Position numbers and translations under genes: made by a program
Notes under the pieces: model-generated
What the model saw: the letters and a program-made list of their open reading frames with translations, nothing else
The model's database searches: none
Told to the model about the DNA's origin: nothing
Shown here: piece after piece, positions 1 to 6,386 of the stretch
Layout: each line of letters begins with the position of its first letter
How positions within the stretch are numbered: position 1 is the first letter of the stretch
From: Syntrophomonadaceae bacterium
GTDB lineage: Bacteria > Bacillota_D > Dethiobacteria > DTU022
Assembly: GCA_003562605.1 (NCBI GenBank)
Contig: PWUG01000280.1
Span: 1 to 8,946 of the forward strand
Direction: 5' to 3'
Length of the DNA stretch: 8,946 nt

Positions 1-7
1 ATACTTC

Positions 8-559
8 TTGAGAGTGATAGCCGGGACAGCAAAGGGCACCAGGTTAAAGGCACCGCCGGGGCTGGCTGTCAGACCCACCGCTGACCGGGTTAAAGAAGCC
101 CTTTTTAATATTTTAGGGCCCCGCCTTATCGGATCCCTGTTTCTCGATCTTTATGCCGGCAGCGGGGCCATTGGCATTGAGGCTTTGAGCCGCGGTGCTC
201 ATAGCTGTATTTTTGTCGATAACAAGAAGAAAAATCACGCACTGATAAAAGAAAACCTGATCAAAACCAGGTTGGAAAGTAAGGCCAGGTTAATTATAGC
301 TGATGTTAAAAAAGCGCTTGTTACCCTCAGCGGCGAAGGCGTAAAAGCAGACCTGATTTATCTCGACCCTCCCTATGACAGCCCTGATCTGGCTTCTGTT
401 GTAAACAGTGTATTCGAACTTGGGATAATTGCCGGAAATGGCCTGCTCGTTGCCGAACATGCATACAGCAACAGCCAGTGGTCTGACAGTATAGCAACAA
501 AGAGGCAGAAGAAATACGGTGATACCTGCCTGACCATAATCTCACCGTTGAACCGGTAA
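8..559 (+). CDS. rsmD: 16S rRNA (guanine-966-N2)-methyltransferase RsmD
   Basis: The product methylates G966 of 16S rRNA on the small ribosomal subunit, using S-adenosylmethionine. The 183-residue protein has the RsmD opening RVIAGTAKG (residues 2-10) and the RPTADRVKEALFNIL block (22-36). The SAM-binding loop LDLYAGSGAIGIEA lies at 46-59, and the catalytic DPPY of N2-guanine methyltransferases at 120-123. Length matches the family (about 180-190). The start is a TTG at 8; only 7 bases precede it, so the ribosome binding site is outside the window. The frame is open to the left edge, so a slightly earlier start cannot be excluded, although family proteins begin at this point. The usual partner coaD does not follow; the gene instead converges on hisC with 17 bases between the stops. 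The assignment is firm and the exact start is moderately sure. Confidence 0.93.
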   Translation: MRVIAGTAKGTRLKAPPGLAVRPTADRVKEALFNILGPRLIGSLFLDLYAGSGAIGIEALSRGAHSCIFVDNKKKNHALIKENLIKTRLESKARLIIADVKKALVTLSGEGVKADLIYLDPPYDSPDLASVVNSVFELGIIAGNGLLVAEHAYSNSQWSDSIATKRQKKYGDTCLTIISPLNR

Positions 560-570
560 TCACAACTTTT

Positions 571-585
571 AAACAGCTACTGTTT
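571..585. repeat. small inverted repeat between converging rsmD and hisC ends
   Basis: AAACAG and CTGTTT (571-576 and 580-585) form a 6-bp stem with a three-base loop CTA, which is also the hisC stop codon read on the minus strand. Short AACT and AGTT arms at 564-567 and 587-590 could extend it across an internal loop. It sits where a shared bidirectional terminator would be expected, but the stem is AT-rich and lacks a clean T-run on either side. A weak terminator is possible and chance is also possible. Confidence 0.3.
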
Positions 586-1686
586 CAGTTCCCCAATCAC
601 TTCATTAAGGGCAGTGAGGAAACGCTCGTTTTGCTCCGCAGTTCCGTATGTTACCCTGATATAGGTCGGAAAACCAAAAATGTCACCTGTGCGAACGATT
701 ACTCCACGCTTGAGCAGAGCCTTGAAAACCTCTTTGGAATCCATTTTAAGATCCAAGAAACAGAAGTTGGCTTGATCGGGTACGGGTTTGATTCCCATTT
801 CAGCAAGGCCTTCGGTTAATTGCTTTCTACCGTCGACAACCAGGCTGCGGCTCTGATCCAAGTGTTCCCCGTCTTCCAGGGCAGCCAGGGCTGCACTTTG
901 GGACATGGCATTCACATTAAAAGGATCGCGGACCCGATTCAGATCCTGGATAAGATCAGCCGGTGCAATACCGTAGCCAATACGCAGGCCGGCCAGACCG
1001 TAAATTTTAGAAAAAGTGCGCAGTGCGATTACCGGGAAGCCCTTTTCGATGTAATCCAGCCCACCCGGGTGGTCAGGGTCGTTAACATATTCCAGGTAGG
1101 CCTGATCCAAAACGAGGACTACTTTTTCCGGAAGGCGTTCGATAAAATGATCCAAATCTTTTTTCATGATAATAGTGCCGGTCGGGTTGTTGGGACTGCA
1201 GATAAAAACCAGCCTTGTTTTCTCATTAATCGCGCTTAAAACTGCCTCAAAGTCGTAATTGAAATCTTCTCCAACCAGGGGCACATGAACCGGAACTCCG
1301 CCCATCAGGCGGGTAACAAATTCATATTCGGAAAAGCTGGGAGTAACCATTACTGCTTCATCGCCAGGGTTGATGTAAGCAAGGGTCAAAAAAGATAATA
1401 TTTCATCGGAGCCGTTACCAAAAATGAGTTGATCCGGCTGTATCTTTTTCTTCTCTGCCAGGGCCTCTTTAAGATAAAAACAATTGCCATCCGGATAAAA
1501 ATGCTGGCGTTCAAGCTGGTCACGCATAGCCTGCACTGCTTTCGGGGAAGGGCCCAGTGGATTTTCGTTGGAAGCCATCTTTATAACATTTTTCAAACCA
1601 AGCTCCCTTTCCACTTCTTCAACCGGTTTTCCCGGCACATAAGGTTTGAGTAAATCGAGACAAGAACGTATTTCCGGTTTTTTCAC
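577..1686 (-). CDS. hisC: histidinol-phosphate aminotransferase HisC
   Basis: PLP-dependent transamination of imidazole acetol phosphate with glutamate to give histidinol phosphate, in histidine biosynthesis. Counting from the GTG start (369 residues), typical features are LKPYVPGKP (13-21), the substrate loop ASNENPLGPSP (38-48), SPNNPTG (164-170), the cofactor-contacting D194 and Y197 in LDQAYLEY, and the Schiff-base lysine K227 in TFSKIYGLAG, followed by GLRIGYG. The start is GTG at 1686 rather than the in-frame ATG at 1701: GGAGG (1699-1695) stands 8 bases before the GTG, overlaps the ATG itself, and nothing like a ribosome binding site precedes the ATG. Family proteins also begin near this residue. 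The gene stands apart from hisH/hisF, on the opposite strand, divergent from the T-box leader. Some HisC proteins also transaminate aromatic precursors, which cannot be ruled out here. Confidence 0.93.
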   Translation of the reverse strand: MKKPEIRSCLDLLKPYVPGKPVEEVERELGLKNVIKMASNENPLGPSPKAVQAMRDQLERQHFYPDGNCFYLKEALAEKKKIQPDQLIFGNGSDEILSFLTLAYINPGDEAVMVTPSFSEYEFVTRLMGGVPVHVPLVGEDFNYDFEAVLSAINEKTRLVFICSPNNPTGTIIMKKDLDHFIERLPEKVVLVLDQAYLEYVNDPDHPGGLDYIEKGFPVIALRTFSKIYGLAGLRIGYGIAPADLIQDLNRVRDPFNVNAMSQSAALAALEDGEHLDQSRSLVVDGRKQLTEGLAEMGIKPVPDQANFCFLDLKMDSKEVFKALLKRGVIVRTGDIFGFPTYIRVTYGTAEQNERFLTALNEVIGELKQ

Positions 1687-1694
1687 TGTTAACT

Positions 1695-1699
1695 CCTCC
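1695..1699 (-). promoter_or_regulatory. ribosome binding site deciding the hisC start
   Basis: On the minus strand GGAGG is followed by an 8-base gap and then GTG at 1686-1684. Because this motif lies inside the first codons of the longer reading (ATG at 1701), it argues that the true product is five residues shorter. Confidence 0.75.
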
Positions 1700-1792
1700 A
1701 TCCCATAATAAAAAAGCTATTCGGCCAGGGCAGCCTTTGCCCAGCTCTTTTTCCAATTACACCATAGTCTTATGTTTATTTTGCCATTACCC

Positions 1793-1821
1793 TTGTTTTC
1801 TCCTTCTGGTTCTGTTATAAT
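1793..1821 (+). promoter_or_regulatory. sigma-70/sigma-A type promoter of the T-box operon
   Basis: A TTGTTT -35 box (1793-1798) is followed by a 17-base spacer and a perfect TATAAT -10 box (1816-1821), with TG at 1813-1814 giving an extended -10 (TGTTATAAT). Transcription would begin near 1828, about 16 bases before Stem I of the T-box leader. Both the match and the placement are strong. Confidence 0.85.
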
Positions 1822-1843
1822 CTCAAAATAATATCATATGAAA

Positions 1844-2080
1844 AGCTTTGAAGGGGAAAAACTTTGGCGGGTTATCCAGAGAAGGGCTCCAAGGCTGGAA
1901 GAGCCCCCGGCAGCCAAAGATATAAGCCACCCCGGAGCTGCTGTACTGAAAAGGCAAAAAGCCTTTAAATGCAGCCGGTGTAGCGCCGTTAATTGCAAAG
2001 AGTGGCTCAAATTAATGCGAGCAACTAGAGTGGTACCGCGGGATCCAACCCGTCTCTTAATCTTAAGAGACGGGTTTTCT
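1844..2080 (+). promoter_or_regulatory. T-box riboswitch, alanine specifier (GCC), upstream of aminotransferase
   Basis: A cis-acting leader that binds a tRNA and antiterminates when that tRNA is uncharged. Stem I is visible: AGCT (1844-1847) with AGCT (1936-1939), a GA-rich kink, GGGG (1853-1856) with CCCC (1930-1933), CTTTGGC (1862-1868) with GCCAAAG (1913-1919), the AGAGA bulge (1878-1882), and GGGCTC (1884-1889) with GAGCCC (1901-1906) closing a loop containing AAGGCTGG. The 3' strand of the specifier loop ends GCC-A just before the CCCC helix, the usual specifier position, so the codon is GCC, alanine. A Stem III-like hairpin is AAAGGC/GCCTTT (1950-1966). The T-box core AGAGTGGTACCGCGG is at 2027-2041. 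Its antiterminator pairs AGAG (2027-2030) with CTCT (2054-2057) and GCGGG (2038-2042) with CCCGT (2049-2053), bulging TGGTACC. TGGT pairs with discriminator A, which fits tRNA-Ala. The T-box identity is firm; the alanine call is by eye and fairly sure. Confidence 0.93.
2047..2080 (+). terminator. intrinsic terminator of the T-box leader
   Basis: A perfect 14-bp inverted repeat, AACCCGTCTCTTAA (2047-2060) and TTAAGAGACGGGTT (2063-2076), with a TC loop, runs into a T-rich tail (TTTTCT, 2075-2080). Its 5' arm overlaps the 3' arm of the antiterminator, so the two structures exclude each other, as required for T-box control. It ends 56 bases before the aminotransferase start. Confidence 0.92.
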
Positions 2081-2123
2081 GATTTTAGTTAAAGATAAAT
2101 TAGCTAATGAACAGGCAGCCAGG

Positions 2124-2128
2124 GGAGG
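2124..2128 (+). promoter_or_regulatory. ribosome binding site deciding the aminotransferase start
   Basis: GGAGG, within a longer purine run (2121-2130), is 8 bases before ATG 2137. It falls downstream of the alternative in-frame ATG at 2107, which has no such motif before it. Confidence 0.8.
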
Positions 2129-2136
2129 AAATATTG

Positions 2137-3375
2137 ATGGAGATTAAGTGGCATTCTCATTTTGCAAACCGCGCCAAAGATATTAACGGTTCACAAATCC
2201 GGCAGTTTTTTGCCCTGACCGAAAGACCTGAAGTTATTTCTTTCGCCGGAGGGTTCCCGGGGAATGATTTTTTCCCGCGTGATGATATCTCCGGCGCCCT
2301 TTTACACTTGCTCAGGGAAGAAAAAGGGCAGGCCCTGCAATATGGCCCTACTGAAGGAAATTATGAACTTCGCGCTTTAATCGCCCAAAAAAGGCATTTC
2401 AAGGGTGAACATTGCGATGTTGATAACCTGATTATTATCGATGGATCGCAGCAGGGGCTCGATCTCCTCAGCCGTATCCTGGTAAACCCGGGCGAACCGG
2501 TATTGGTTGAAGATCCGGCCTATATAGGTGGTATGAGTGCAATTAAATCATATGGGGGAAAACCGGTTGGTATCGCAATGGATTCTGAAGGCCCTATACC
2601 TGCAGTAATGGAACAAACTATTAAAAGATTAGCTGACAAAGGTAAAATACCAAAACTTTTTTATACTGTGCCCAATTTCCAAAATCCGACCGGTGTGACT
2701 ACCAGCCTGCAGCGGCGTCATGAAATACTTGCCATCGCATCCCGCAATAACCTGGTTATTATTGAAGATAACCCATATGGCGACCTTTGCTATGAAGGCA
2801 ATGTGCCGGAAGACTACAAATCGCTTGATCGCGAAGGTCGGGTTATATATCTTGGTTCTTATTCGAAAATACTGATTCCCGGAATTCGCATCGGATGGAT
2901 GGCCGGCCCAGAAAAGCTGATCGAAAAGATAACCCTGGCCAAACAGACGGCCGACCTCTGTTCCAGTTCCCTGGGGCAACAGCTGGTTTACCACCTTGCC
3001 AGGGAAGGTTTTATTGACGGTCATATCAAGCGCCTTATTGAATTATATCGGCAAAGAAGAGATGCCATGTTCAACTCCATGGTTAAGTACTTCCCATCCG
3101 GAGTCGATTTCAAGAAACCAAAAGGCGGCTTTTTCATCTGGGTGAACTTCCCCCGGCATTACCCGTCCAGTAAAGAACTGCTTGAAATGTCGTTAAAACA
3201 TAATGTTGCCTTTGTACATGGAGAGGGATTTTCCAGTAACGGCAATGGCACCCACAGCGCTCGTTTTTCCTACAGTCAGCCCTGTATTGATGACATCATT
3301 ACCGGCATTAAAATCCTGGGACAACTTTTCGGCGAAGTGGAAACAAACTGTAATCTAAAAGCAGTCGGACATTAA
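2137..3375 (+). CDS. class I/II PLP-dependent aminotransferase (LysN/Aro8-like group), possibly alanine-forming
   Basis: A cytoplasmic fold-type I aminotransferase of 412 residues. It resembles the group containing 2-aminoadipate aminotransferase LysN and the catalytic half of MocR regulators, but has no N-terminal DNA-binding domain. Visible features are ISFAGGFPG (34-42), LQYGPTEGNYELR (67-79), DGSQQGLDL (102-110), VPNFQNPTG (178-186), cofactor contacts D211 and Y214 in IIEDNPYG, the Schiff-base lysine K244 in GSYSKILIPG, then IRIGW (250-254). The start is ATG 2137, set by GGAGG; an in-frame ATG at 2107 would add ten atypical residues. It is the first gene behind the alanine-type T-box, so its expression should rise when tRNA-Ala is uncharged. 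From that I infer a role in making alanine, such as pyruvate transamination. Sequence alone does not fix the substrate: aminoadipate, aromatic or branched-chain activities occur in this group. PLP synthase genes lie downstream. Confidence 0.85.
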   Translation: MEIKWHSHFANRAKDINGSQIRQFFALTERPEVISFAGGFPGNDFFPRDDISGALLHLLREEKGQALQYGPTEGNYELRALIAQKRHFKGEHCDVDNLIIIDGSQQGLDLLSRILVNPGEPVLVEDPAYIGGMSAIKSYGGKPVGIAMDSEGPIPAVMEQTIKRLADKGKIPKLFYTVPNFQNPTGVTTSLQRRHEILAIASRNNLVIIEDNPYGDLCYEGNVPEDYKSLDREGRVIYLGSYSKILIPGIRIGWMAGPEKLIEKITLAKQTADLCSSSLGQQLVYHLAREGFIDGHIKRLIELYRQRRDAMFNSMVKYFPSGVDFKKPKGGFFIWVNFPRHYPSSKELLEMSLKHNVAFVHGEGFSSNGNGTHSARFSYSQPCIDDIITGIKILGQLFGEVETNCNLKAVGH

Positions 3376-3443
3376 AAGCAGGAGACAAGAATCCAAAGCC
3401 AGAATTAAACCATCACACAGATTCACCTGGAGAGGGGCGGCCT

Positions 3444-4073
3444 ATGCCCGAGTTGGTAATAGTTGATAGTGGAAGCGCCAATCTAAACAGTATTTATAAA
3501 GCGTCAGAGATGGTTTCCCTAAAACCCGAGGTGTCGGATAACCCCGGAGTTATTGCCCGGGCTGAAGCTATCATTTTCCCGGGTGTGGGGTCTTTTGATC
3601 ACGCCGCGGCGGCTATCAGAGAAAAACAGCTCACAGAGGTCCTGGTTGAAGCAATAACAGATGGGAAACCATTCCTGGGGATTTGTTTGGGTATGCAGCT
3701 GCTTTTTTCTTACAGCGAAGAATCGAGAAGCCTTGAAAATCCGCCCCAGGGCTTAAATGTCATTCCGGGAAAGGTTAAACGTTTTTCCGATGACCTGCCC
3801 GTTCCACATGTCGGTTGGAACATGGTCAAACTCTTGAAAAATCATCCCCTTTTTGACAATTTAAACGGCTCCTACTTCTACTTCACCCATTCTTATTATG
3901 TACAGCCCGATCAAGCAAGCCATACCCTGGCCCTGACCGATTACGGATTTCCCTTCACCGCGGCAATTGCTGACAGTAACCTGATGGGAGTCCAGTTCCA
4001 CCCGGAAAAGAGCGGGTCGGCAGGCTTGCGCCTGCTCCGTAATTTTGGTAAGATTATAGCCGATCATCATTAG
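3444..4073 (+). CDS. hisH: imidazole glycerol phosphate synthase, glutamine amidotransferase subunit HisH
   Basis: A class I glutaminase that passes ammonia to HisF for the synthesis of imidazole glycerol phosphate and AICAR, in histidine biosynthesis. The 209-residue length is normal. The triad is complete: nucleophile C81 in GICLGMQ (79-85), and H186 and E188 in QFHPEKSG. PGVGSFD (46-52) and the HVGWN segment (122-126) are also family marks. The N-terminal strand reads VDSGSANLNS where most HisH have DYGxGNLxS, a mild divergence that leaves the catalytic residues intact. ATG 3444 follows a GGAGAGGGG run (3429-3437) at proper distance. A 68-base gap separates it from the aminotransferase; it holds no terminator I can see, so cotranscription is likely. 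hisF follows, but hisA, which often lies between the two, is absent. Confidence 0.95.
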   Translation: MPELVIVDSGSANLNSIYKASEMVSLKPEVSDNPGVIARAEAIIFPGVGSFDHAAAAIREKQLTEVLVEAITDGKPFLGICLGMQLLFSYSEESRSLENPPQGLNVIPGKVKRFSDDLPVPHVGWNMVKLLKNHPLFDNLNGSYFYFTHSYYVQPDQASHTLALTDYGFPFTAAIADSNLMGVQFHPEKSGSAGLRLLRNFGKIIADHH

Positions 4074-4090
4074 TTAAAAACACTCTTTGC

Positions 4091-4095
4091 AGGAG
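4091..4095 (+). promoter_or_regulatory. ribosome binding site deciding the hisF start
   Basis: AGGAG is 9 bases before ATG 4105. An in-frame TTG at 4087 lies upstream of this motif and would extend the protein by six residues not seen in HisF proteins. Confidence 0.75.
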
Positions 4096-4104
4096 ATTAT
4101 TATT

Positions 4105-4890
4105 ATGCTGGCAAAAAGAATTATTCCCTGCCTGGACGTACGGGACGGTCGGGTAGTCAAGGGCACACGTTTTGTCAATATTAAGGATGCCGGCGACCCG
4201 GTCGAACGGGCCAGCTTCTATAATCGCGAGGGAGCAGACGAAATAGTCTTCCTGGACATCACTGCCTCCGTAGAAGGGCGACGCGCTATCTTAGAAGTAG
4301 TACGCAAAACCGCTGAGGTAGTCTTTATTCCTCTTACTGTCGGTGGTGGCATTGATACCCCTGAATTTATGCATGAATTGCTGCAGTCCGGTGCCGACAA
4401 AGTATCTTTAAACACTGCAGCCCTTAAAACTCCCGGCCTAATCGAATCCGGCGCAGAGCGTTTCGGCAGGCAGTGTATTGTCGTAGCTATTGATGCCCGC
4501 CGGGTAGATCCATCGGCAAATGGAAAAGACCTAAAGTGGGAAGTATACAGCCATGGCGGCCGTGAGGCAACAGGACGCGATGTCGTTGATTGGGCTGCTG
4601 AAGCTGAACATTTCGGTGCAGGCGAAATACTGCTCACTTCCATGGACGCTGACGGCACTCTTGACGGTTATGATACAGAACTGCTGGCCGCTGTTACAAG
4701 TGCTGTGAAGATTCCGGTTATAGCCTCCGGAGGGGCGGGAACTCTGGAACACATGTATGAAGCGCTGACTATCGGTAAGGCTCATGCTGTTCTGGCGGCC
4801 TCAATTCTGCATTACGGTACCTACAGAATTGCCGAAATTAAAAAGTACCTGTCTGATAAAGGACTACCGGTGAGACCGGTTAACAGTTAA
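4105..4890 (+). CDS. hisF: imidazole glycerol phosphate synthase, cyclase subunit HisF
   Basis: A (beta/alpha)8-barrel cyclase that uses HisH-derived ammonia to convert PRFAR into imidazole glycerol phosphate and AICAR. With ATG 4105 the protein has 261 residues and begins [12 protein letters not shown], which puts the general acid/base aspartates at the canonical positions D11 and D130 (in VVAIDARR). Phosphate-binding and barrel motifs are present: LTVGGGI (78-83), [10 protein letters not shown] (97-106), [10 protein letters not shown] (176-185) and VIASGGAG (205-212). It lies 31 bases after hisH and 32 bases before pdxS, so it is almost certainly in the same transcript. Nothing is truncated. 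Pairing with the adjacent HisH makes a complete synthase. Confidence 0.96.
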   Translation: MLAKRIIPCLDVRDGRVVKGTRFVNIKDAGDPVERASFYNREGADEIVFLDITASVEGRRAILEVVRKTAEVVFIPLTVGGGIDTPEFMHELLQSGADKVSLNTAALKTPGLIESGAERFGRQCIVVAIDARRVDPSANGKDLKWEVYSHGGREATGRDVVDWAAEAEHFGAGEILLTSMDADGTLDGYDTELLAAVTSAVKIPVIASGGAGTLEHMYEALTIGKAHAVLAASILHYGTYRIAEIKKYLSDKGLPVRPVNS

Positions 4891-4909
4891 GACTAACACG
4901 ATCTGCGAG

Positions 4910-4914
4910 AGGAG
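4910..4914 (+). promoter_or_regulatory. ribosome binding site of pdxS
   Basis: AGGAG lies 8 bases before ATG 4923 and 5 bases before a second ATG at 4920. An in-frame TTG at 4917 would be too close. The 8-base spacing equals that of neighbouring genes and favours 4923. Confidence 0.65.
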
Positions 4915-4922
4915 TTTTGATG

Positions 4923-5807
4923 ATGAAAGAACAGGGCACATTTCGGGTTAAGAAGGGTATGGCCCAAATGCAAAAAGGTGGAGTGATTATGGATGTCACC
5001 ACCGTGGAACAGGCTCGTATCGCTGAAAAAGCAGGAGCCGTTGCTGTTATGGCTCTGGAACGCGTTCCGGCAGATATCAGGGCAGCAGGCGGTGTGGCCC
5101 GGATGGCCGACCCCGAAATGATTAAGAAGATAATGGAAACAGTTACAATACCGGTTATGGCCAAGGTACGTATCGGACATTTTGCCGAAGCACAAATATT
5201 AGAGGAATTAGGCGTTGATTATATCGATGAAAGTGAAGTCCTGACACCTGCTGACGAGCAGTATCATATCAATAAACACCTCTTTAAGGTTCCCTTTGTC
5301 TGTGGAGCCAGGGACCTTGGTGAAGCTTTGCGCCGTATTTCCGAAGGAGCGGCCATGATCCGGACCAAAGGTGAGCCTGGCACCGGAAACGTGGTTGAAG
5401 CTGTCCGCCACATGCGAAAAGTGATGGATCAAGTTCGCCAGGTAATCAATAAGGCTGATGATGAATTGGTAGTTTTGGCCAAAGAAATGGGCGTCTCATT
5501 GGAACTTATAAGAGAAGTACGGGAAGCCGGCCGCCTGCCTGTCGTTAACTTTGCTGCCGGAGGCATTGCCTCCCCTGCCGATGCTTCATTGATGATGCAG
5601 CTGGGTTCAGACGGTATTTTTGTCGGCTCCGGCATTTTTAAGTCTGCCAATCCCAAGCTGGTAGCAGAAGCAATTGTCCGGGCCACCCTGCATTACGATG
5701 ATCCTAAGATATTGGCCGAAGTATCCGAAGGCTTAGGCGATGCCATGCCCGGCCTGGAGATGTCAAGCCTGACTGAAGCCGACCGGATGCAGGAACGGGG
5801 AGTATAA
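4923..5807 (+). CDS. pdxS: pyridoxal 5'-phosphate synthase lyase subunit PdxS
   Basis: The barrel subunit of the DXP-independent PLP synthase. It condenses ribose 5-phosphate, glyceraldehyde 3-phosphate and ammonia into PLP, and works as a dodecamer decorated with PdxT. With ATG 4923 the protein has 294 residues, the same as I recall for the Bacillus subtilis enzyme. The active-site residues then fall at the known positions: D24 in GVIMDV, K81 in MAKVRIGH, and K149 in [11 protein letters not shown]. The nearly invariant stretches [20 protein letters not shown] (44-63), [13 protein letters not shown] (100-112) and [15 protein letters not shown], and the C-terminal RMQERG, are all present. ATG 4920 is an alternative adding one residue. 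It is followed 3 bases later by pdxT. The B6 synthase supplies the cofactor for the two aminotransferases encoded nearby. Confidence 0.97.
   Translation: MKEQGTFRVKKGMAQMQKGGVIMDVTTVEQARIAEKAGAVAVMALERVPADIRAAGGVARMADPEMIKKIMETVTIPVMAKVRIGHFAEAQILEELGVDYIDESEVLTPADEQYHINKHLFKVPFVCGARDLGEALRRISEGAAMIRTKGEPGTGNVVEAVRHMRKVMDQVRQVINKADDELVVLAKEMGVSLELIREVREAGRLPVVNFAAGGIASPADASLMMQLGSDGIFVGSGIFKSANPKLVAEAIVRATLHYDDPKILAEVSEGLGDAMPGLEMSSLTEADRMQERGV
5797..5802 (+). promoter_or_regulatory. ribosome binding site of pdxT inside the pdxS end
   Basis: GGGGAG lies within the last codons of pdxS, 8 bases before ATG 5811. This suggests translational coupling of the two synthase subunits. Confidence 0.65.
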
Positions 5808-5810
5808 AGG

Positions 5811-6380
5811 ATGAAAATTGGTGTTCTATCTGTTCAGGGAGCCGTTTCAGAACATATCAGACACCTTAAGCACTGTAATGTCGATACAGTTGCAGTAAAA
5901 AGCTGCGAAAGCTTAAACGAAGTCAGCGGCTTAATTATACCCGGCGGAGAAAGCACGACCATCGGCAAATTGATTGAAACCTTCGGCCTCGCCGACTTAA
6001 TCCGGGATAGAAACCGGCAGGGAAGCCTGGCTGTTTTCGGTACTTGCGCCGGTATGGTTCTAATCGCCAGGGAAATTTTAGATGGAATTCCTGGACAGCC
6101 AAAGCTTGATCTGATGGACATCACCGTTCAGCGTAACGCCTTCGGACGTCAGCGGGAAAGCTTTGAAACAGAGCTCGAATTTAACTCCTTTGAAACCCCA
6201 CTAACCGCAGTCTTTATCAGGGCACCGATTATTGAAAAGACAGGCCCAGGGGTCAAAGTACTGGCAAGAATGCCTGAGGGAATCGTTGCCGCCAGGCAGG
6301 GTAACATCCTTACTACTTCTTTTCACCCGGAACTTACAGATGATTTGAGGGTTCATCAGTACTTTATTGAGATGTGCTGA
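5811..6380 (+). CDS. pdxT: pyridoxal 5'-phosphate synthase glutaminase subunit PdxT
   Basis: A class I glutamine amidotransferase that hydrolyses glutamine and channels ammonia into PdxS. It has 189 residues, the usual length. It opens MKIGVLSVQGAVSEH, has the PGGESTTIG glutamine-site loop (44-52), nucleophile C79 in GTCAGM (77-82), the RNAFGRQ/SFE segment (108-118), and H172 and E174 in SFHPELT, completing the triad. The start is unambiguous, 3 bases after the pdxS stop with the ribosome binding site inside pdxS. It is the last gene of the plus-strand run; its stop is 6 bases from the end of the opposing guaA, with no terminator between, so transcription probably runs some way into guaA antisense. 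Confidence 0.97.
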   Translation: MKIGVLSVQGAVSEHIRHLKHCNVDTVAVKSCESLNEVSGLIIPGGESTTIGKLIETFGLADLIRDRNRQGSLAVFGTCAGMVLIAREILDGIPGQPKLDLMDITVQRNAFGRQRESFETELEFNSFETPLTAVFIRAPIIEKTGPGVKVLARMPEGIVAARQGNILTTSFHPELTDDLRVHQYFIEMC

Positions 6381-6386
6381 AAACAG

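Noticed and set aside
571..581. The same 11 bases (AAACAGCTACT) occur at both convergent junctions, 571-581 and 6381-6391
   Set aside because: Several 11-base matches are expected by chance in a 9-kb window, and the flanks do not match, so this is not evidence of a repeat family.
1702..1790. A promoter for hisC on the minus strand, and a small GGGCA/TGCCC hairpin at 1728-1742
   Set aside because: No pair of -35 and -10 boxes with acceptable spacing stood out, and the hairpin is only 5 bp; hisC must have a promoter here but I cannot place it.
1928..1930. A CAC (histidine) triplet overlapping the T-box specifier loop, tempting because his genes lie downstream
   Set aside because: It would run into the CCCC helix below the specifier loop, and the TGGT bulge needs a discriminator A, whereas bacterial tRNA-His has C.
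1838..2092. An 84-codon open frame beginning ATG in the region between hisC and the aminotransferase
   Set aside because: It lies across the T-box leader and its terminator, has no ribosome binding site, and its translation resembles nothing; the RNA structure explains the sequence.
4218..4658. Long antisense open frames opposite hisF, pdxS and other genes
   Set aside because: They are shadows of well-conserved coding sequence, with low-complexity translations rich in Ser, Thr and Pro and no recognisable domain.
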